Source of the DNA: an uncultured Clostridia bacterium | GTDB lineage: Bacteria > Bacillota > Clostridia > Oscillospirales > CAG-272 | Direction of reading: 5' to 3' | Assembly: GCA_947367285.1 (NCBI GenBank) | Contig: CANBDB010000046.1 | Coordinates: 1 to 10,228 of the forward strand | Length of the DNA stretch: 10,228 bases | Shown here: positions 7,439 through 10,228 of the stretch, in pieces | How positions within the stretch are numbered: position 1 is the stretch's first letter | Layout: every line of letters begins with the position of its first letter | Position numbers and translations under genes: made by a program | The notes under the pieces: model-generated | The model's input: the letters and a program-made list of their open reading frames with translations, nothing else | Databases searched by the model: none | What the model was told of the DNA's origin: nothing

Positions 7439-8371
7439 TGAAAAATCAAGCGCCACGATATCGTTGGCAAAGAAGAGTTTTCCGAAGATGTATTTGTTTG
7501 ATGCACTTTCGGTGAGAGTGAGGATTTTACCATTATAATAATCGAGATCCTCGCCCATTGCGGGGCCCTCAACGCGTCTTACACATTCGCCAAGGAAATA
7601 TACGGGTGCGCCGTCGAGCGTATTGCCCGAATCGCTTGCGGCTGCCTCGTCATAAACGTAATAAACTGTGCTTGTGAGGCCGTATGAGGTGGAGAGGATT
7701 ATCTTTCCGTCGGGTGTAAAGCACACGCCCTGCGCGTAGTCACCGATGGAATAGATTTTGTCGGGTGTTTCAAGGTTATCGTGTGTATATCTTTCAACTA
7801 TGGAGTGGTTTGTACCGTTAGGAGCTTCATAGATATGTTCCTTTTGCTCTTCGGCAGGATTGTTGAACTCGCCAACATAAACGTAATTTTCGTCAGCGTA
7901 AACGAATGATGCCGCACTGTTTACCTCGTAGCCTGCTCCGATGTCCACAATTTCGCCCTCTTTAGCATTCAATACGTCGGCAAGAGAGAAAACATAGAGC
8001 TTGCTTCCGTTGGAAATGTAAACCGTGTCGCCCGTGAGCGCGATACCACCTGCGTGGCCGGTGTATTTCTTTCCCTCACGTGTTAATTCAACGTAGTAGG
8101 AATTGCTTTCAAAATCGGTTACATAAATACGGCTGTTAGATTTGTCAGCCATATAACCCGAAACAAGAATAACTCCGTTCTCCTCGGAAACACAAATTCC
8201 CTGACAAACAAATCCGTCATTAAGACCGGGATTTGTACAAATAGTTTCCTCAATTGAGTAATATTCGGAATAGATGGGGAATTTTGCGAGATTCAAGCCG
8301 CCAACAAGTACGAGCGCGAGGCAGAGAACTGCCAAAACAAAAATACCAAGAGCCTTTGCAACGTATGCCAT
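7424..8371 (-). CDS. Membrane-anchored predicted beta-propeller protein of unknown function
   Basis: 315 aa. Residues about 5-27 are a strongly hydrophobic signal anchor with no lipobox cysteine after it, so the rest is probably outside the cell. The body consists of repeated strand-rich units typical of a propeller: GVILVSGYMADKSNSRIYVTD (66-86), GIALTGDTVYISNGSKLYVFS (109-129), SFVYADENYVYVGEF (155-169), GVCFTPDGKIILSTSYG (215-231) and EDLDYYNGKILTLTE (274-288). The spacing suggests five or six blades resembling NHL/YncE/gluconolactonase-like proteins, but no catalytic or metal site can be named. The ATG at 8371 has GGAAGG nine bases upstream. The gene lies directly before the LytTR regulator and may be the first gene of the block. 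A ligand-binding or sensory role is only an inference from position. Confidence 0.75.
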   Translation of the reverse strand: MAYVAKALGIFVLAVLCLALVLVGGLNLAKFPIYSEYYSIEETICTNPGLNDGFVCQGICVSEENGVILVSGYMADKSNSRIYVTDFESNSYYVELTREGKKYTGHAGGIALTGDTVYISNGSKLYVFSLADVLNAKEGEIVDIGAGYEVNSAASFVYADENYVYVGEFNNPAEEQKEHIYEAPNGTNHSIVERYTHDNLETPDKIYSIGDYAQGVCFTPDGKIILSTSYGLTSTVYYVYDEAAASDSGNTLDGAPVYFLGECVRRVEGPAMGEDLDYYNGKILTLTESASNKYIFGKLFFANDIVALDFSGEGK

Positions 8372-8410
8372 AGTTTTTTCCTTCCTTTGTAAAAGTTAAT
8401 ATGGACAATT

Positions 8411-8427
8411 AAGATGTTTCAAGATGT
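8411..8427. repeat. AAGATGT direct repeat at the predicted start of transcription
   Basis: AAGATGT occurs at 8411-8417 and again at 8421-8427, a ten-base period (one helical turn), just inside the leader of the propeller gene. It could be a regulator site. It does not match the usual LytTR pattern of nine-base half sites about 21 bases apart. Confidence 0.35.
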
Positions 8428-8436
8428 CTTTTTACC

Positions 8437-8465
8437 ATTCTATCACAAAAAAGAGAAAACCGCAA
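8437..8465 (-). promoter_or_regulatory. Candidate sigma-A promoter for the propeller-to-glycosyltransferase block
   Basis: In minus-strand sense, TTGCGG (8460-8465) is 17 bases before TAGAAT (8437-8442). Transcription would begin near 8430, giving a leader of about 60 bases. The -35 overlaps the stem of the MFS terminator and the spacer is its U-tract, which lowers confidence. No better pair was found between the two genes. Confidence 0.4.
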
Positions 8466-8483
8466 CACTTTTTTGTTGAGGTT
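8447..8483 (-). terminator. Intrinsic terminator of the MFS gene
   Basis: In minus-strand sense AACCTCAACA (complement of 8474-8483) pairs with TGTTGCGGTT (complement of 8458-8467), with a single mismatch and a six-base loop. It is followed by TTTTCTCTTTTTT. It lies about 20 bases after the MFS stop codon and separates that transcript from the propeller gene. Confidence 0.75.
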
Positions 8484-8502
8484 GAAATGTAATTTATTAT
8501 TC

Positions 8503-9717
8503 TTAATGTGAGAGAATAAATGATCTTGTTCTTTTATGGAAGCACAAGAATAGCATTGGAACAAGGGAGATCGCGCTTCCTATTGCGAATACGGCATAAA
8601 GAGGGAATATGTCTCCCAAAATTCCGTAAATTACGGATGAGAGCGCAGTTCCGCCCACACATGCGGAGGATACAAAACCCATAATTGCGCCCCTGTTTTT
8701 CTCGGGGAGGGCGAGCATAAGAGAGGCATTGAATATCGCGTTTCCTGCCGCGTTTAAAAATCCCGCTATAAATGCCATGATACACATTGGAATGAATTGC
8801 TTTGATAAAAACGTCAGAACCATAAATATAGACGAGGCGGAGAAGCTCACAGCCATTATCCAAAAGCGCGCCTTGGGACTGAATTTAATAATTCCCAAAA
8901 TAATAACTGAAGCGAGGGATGCTATGCTCCACACGGACATAAAGTAGCCGTATTGCTCGACCGAAAAATTCTTTTCCATTGTGAAGGGAAGAATTAGTGA
9001 AAAGGGACCCGAGGCGAGCAGGTTAAGTATCAACATACAGGGTACGAAAAGCTGCATGTGGGGGTCGGATATAATTTCAGTAATTGCCGCCCTTGTGTCG
9101 CACAAAATACTTTTTAGATTAACTCTCTCTCCCTGCTGTGCAGTTTTGGGAATGGAGATGAAGAGCTCCGATATAGCGGAATATATATTGCTGAGACCGT
9201 TGAGAACGATGATGAGGGGCACACCAAAGAATGCTACCATAACTCCGCTGAAGGCGGTTCCCACTAAGTTTATAGTCGAGCTTACGCCCGAAAACAGTGA
9301 TTGACCGCGTACGATATCATCCTTGGGGATAATATCAATTAGTGAAGTGTTTGCGGCAGGTGAGTAGAATACACCGCCAAGCGCGGCAAGGAATGCAGCA
9401 ACAAGCACACCGGGAACGTTAAGCTTATTCATATACGCGAGCGCTCCGATGGTGAGCATGATTCCGCCTTGGAAAAGGTCGCCTATAACTATTACCCACT
9501 TGCGATTGCATTTGTCAACTATGCTTCCGCTGAAAGGAGACAAAAACATTGTTACAAACATTGAAATGGCGGACATAATGCCCATCAACGCGCTCGAGCC
9601 GGTTTGCTCGTATACCCAATAGCCGATAGCAACACTGTACATCAAGTCGCCGATAGTGCTGATAGCACTTGCTTGTAAAAGCAGTATAAAATTTTTATTC
9701 CATAATTTCTTGACCAT
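8503..9717 (-). CDS. Major facilitator superfamily transporter, probable exporter
   Basis: 404 aa with about 12 hydrophobic helices, the normal size for a 12-helix MFS protein. The N-terminal half has ISTIGDLMYSVAIGYWVYEQTGS and the loop 2-3 motif-A-like segment GSIVDKCNRKWVIVIGD (64-80). These resemble the MFS_3 group that includes enterobactin exporters and MefA-type macrolide efflux pumps. It probably uses the proton gradient to export a small molecule; the substrate cannot be told from sequence. The ATG at 9717 has AAAGGAGATC eight bases upstream. The gene has its own sigma-A promoter (9828-9856), a repeat-rich leader of about 100 bases and its own terminator, so it appears to be a single-gene unit. 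Regulation through the leader or its palindrome is likely but unproven. Family-level confidence is high. Confidence 0.92.
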   Translation of the reverse strand: MVKKLWNKNFILLLQASAISTIGDLMYSVAIGYWVYEQTGSSALMGIMSAISMFVTMFLSPFSGSIVDKCNRKWVIVIGDLFQGGIMLTIGALAYMNKLNVPGVLVAAFLAALGGVFYSPAANTSLIDIIPKDDIVRGQSLFSGVSSTINLVGTAFSGVMVAFFGVPLIIVLNGLSNIYSAISELFISIPKTAQQGERVNLKSILCDTRAAITEIISDPHMQLFVPCMLILNLLASGPFSLILPFTMEKNFSVEQYGYFMSVWSIASLASVIILGIIKFSPKARFWIMAVSFSASSIFMVLTFLSKQFIPMCIMAFIAGFLNAAGNAIFNASLMLALPEKNRGAIMGFVSSACVGGTALSSVIYGILGDIFPLYAVFAIGSAISLVPMLFLCFHKRTRSFILSH

Positions 9718-9762
9718 AAAAAGATCTCCTTTGCTTTTTACTCCATTGTAGTAAAAAGATCT
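9717..9762 (-). repeat. 11-bp direct repeat flanking the MFS ribosome-binding site
   Basis: TAAAAAGATCT (plus strand) occurs at 9717-9727 and 9752-9762, offset 35 bases. In the mRNA this is AGATCTTTTTA once just before the ATG and once before the palindrome arm at 9735-9757. One copy immediately abuts the Shine-Dalgarno sequence. Confidence 0.6.
9735..9757. promoter_or_regulatory. Near-perfect 23-bp palindrome in the MFS leader (operator or RNA hairpin)
   Basis: TTTTTACT (9735-9742) and AGTAAAAA (9750-9757) are exact reverse complements. Two further pairs match inside (CA and TG), leaving one mismatched pair and the centre base. The size and symmetry suit a dimeric repressor operator. In the mRNA it would form an eight-pair hairpin just upstream of the Shine-Dalgarno sequence. 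No regulator gene of a matching type is present in the window. Confidence 0.5.
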
Positions 9763-9766
9763 TGGT

Positions 9767-9838
9767 TGCGCTATACATTTTAGTGTTCAAATGTAAAAAA
9801 TATAAGCAACCTTTCGTTGCTTTTTATATTATAGCGCA
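9767..9838. repeat. Nested inverted repeats around the MFS promoter
   Basis: TGCGCTATA (9767-9775) is repeated inverted as TATAGCGCA (9830-9838). Inside lie TACATTT/AAATGTA (9774-9780 and 9789-9795) and AAGCAAC/GTTGCTT (9804-9810 and 9816-9822, loop CTTTC). In the minus direction the last hairpin is followed by ATATTTTTT, like an intrinsic terminator. The right outer arm contains most of the MFS -10 box. The outer arms are 63 bases apart centre to centre. Confidence 0.55.
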
Positions 9839-9856
9839 TTTAAGGCATAAAATCAA
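9828..9856 (-). promoter_or_regulatory. Sigma-A promoter of the MFS gene
   Basis: In minus-strand sense TTGATT (9851-9856) is separated by exactly 17 bases from a consensus TATAAT (9828-9833). Transcription should start near 9821, giving a leader of about 104 bases before the ATG at 9717. Confidence 0.75.
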
Positions 9857-9886
9857 GGATTTATCTGAAATAATTGCTGCAAAGCA

Positions 9887-9915
9887 TTGAAAAATAAGGA
9901 CTTTAGTGGTATAAT
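9887..9915 (+). promoter_or_regulatory. Sigma-A promoter of the GPH symporter gene
   Basis: TTGAAA (9887-9892) is followed after 17 bases by consensus TATAAT (9910-9915), with an extended -10 TG at 9907-9908. Predicted start is near 9922, about 20 bases before the ATG. It points away from the MFS promoter, and the two -35 boxes are 30 bases apart. A small inverted repeat TGCT-GCAA-AGCA (9875-9886) abuts the -35 and might be an operator. Confidence 0.8.
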
Positions 9916-9942
9916 ACAAAAAAAACAATTGAGGTGATCACT

Positions 9943-10228
9943 ATGAAAAAAACATTGCCAAAGCGCAAAATGATACGCTACTGTCTTTCCGATATAGCTA
10001 AGGGACTTTTTAACGGTATGATAGGCAATTATTTGCTTTACTTTTTCCAACCCACTGTGAAGAGTGGAATTCCTTCTCTCTTGCCCGACAGTAAGCTCTT
10101 GGGCTTCATCACGATTATGGCTCTCCTTACGGGTATTAGTAAGGTGGTTGATGCTATAACCGACCCGTGGGTTGCAAATCTCTCCGACAGATGCACACAC
10201 AAGGACGGCAGAAGAATGCCCTTTATGA
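9943..10228 (+). CDS. GPH-family sugar:cation symporter, N-terminal part (runs off the window)
   Basis: The first 95 codons are present and the frame is open to the right edge; the final TGA letters are not in this frame. The start ATG at 9943 follows GAGGTG at 9931-9936. The segment has a basic N terminus, a first helix with SDIAKGLFNGMIGNYLLYFF (16-35), a second helix from about 52, and DAITDPWVANLSDR (70-83) followed by GRRMPFM. This is the hallmark of the glycoside-pentoside-hexuronide:cation symporters; D70 and D74 have the spacing of the MelB cation-site residues Asp55 and Asp59. Such proteins import sugars or glycosides with Na+ or H+. The substrate is unknown, but a beta-glucosidase-like enzyme is encoded at the other end of the window. 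It is transcribed divergently from the MFS gene, with its own promoter. Confidence 0.9.
   Translation, partial: MKKTLPKRKMIRYCLSDIAKGLFNGMIGNYLLYFFQPTVKSGIPSLLPDSKLLGFITIMALLTGISKVVDAITDPWVANLSDRCTHKDGRRMPFM

Noticed and set aside
9738..9746. Two-codon ATG-GAG-TAA frame in the MFS leader
   Set aside because: It falls in the palindrome loop and arm and has no ribosome-binding site; such short frames arise easily by chance.
9695..9778. 27-codon upstream open frame (MYSATKIFLLQW...) in the MFS leader overlapping the MFS start
   Set aside because: It could suggest a leader peptide, but no Shine-Dalgarno sequence precedes its ATG and nothing else supports translation.
9853..10200. 115-codon minus-strand open frame at the right end
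   Set aside because: It is antisense to the GPH symporter start and its promoter, and shows no recognisable domain.
10226..10228. TGA at the last three bases as a stop for the symporter frame
   Set aside because: The frame reads CCC-TTT-ATG-A, so this TGA is out of frame and the gene simply continues past the window.

Overview
The window looks like a chromosomal segment of an anaerobic, gut-type Clostridia bacterium (Bacillota). Strong AGGAG-type ribosome-binding sites, short gene gaps, intrinsic hairpin/U-tract terminators, a GHKL-kinase/LytTR-regulator pair and a domain-swapped family 3 glycosidase all fit that group. Genus or species cannot be assigned from the sequence alone. No rRNA, tRNA, CRISPR array, transposase, integrase or phage gene was seen.

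Layout. (1) 58-3156, plus strand: a very large family 3 glycoside hydrolase whose two catalytic domains are in swapped order and which carries a membrane segment at each end. A bidirectional terminator (3160-3203) separates it from the next block. (2) 8371 down to 3202, minus strand: a compact co-directional run. In transcription order it holds a membrane-anchored predicted beta-propeller protein, a LytTR response regulator, a GHKL sensor kinase split by a +1 shift at a seven-T run, UDP-galactopyranose mutase (glf) and a family 2 glycosyltransferase. Regulator/kinase and glf/transferase each overlap by ATGA. (3) 9717-8503, minus strand: an MFS exporter-type transporter with its own terminator and a 5' leader rich in inverted and direct repeats. 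(4) 9943 to the right edge, plus strand: the first 95 codons of a GPH-family sugar:cation symporter. The last two genes diverge from a 225-bp region with two good sigma-A-type promoters facing away from each other.

How the parts may work together. The glycosidase and the symporter point to plant- or host-glycoside use, though they are not in one operon. Glf makes UDP-galactofuranose and the adjacent transferase could use it or another nucleotide sugar in a surface glycan. The two-component system next to them could tune that surface trait, and the propeller protein could be an extracellular sensor partner or binding protein; both links are inference from position only. The most checkable oddities are the frameshifted kinase, the doubly anchored and permuted glycosidase, and the repeat-dense leader of the MFS gene.
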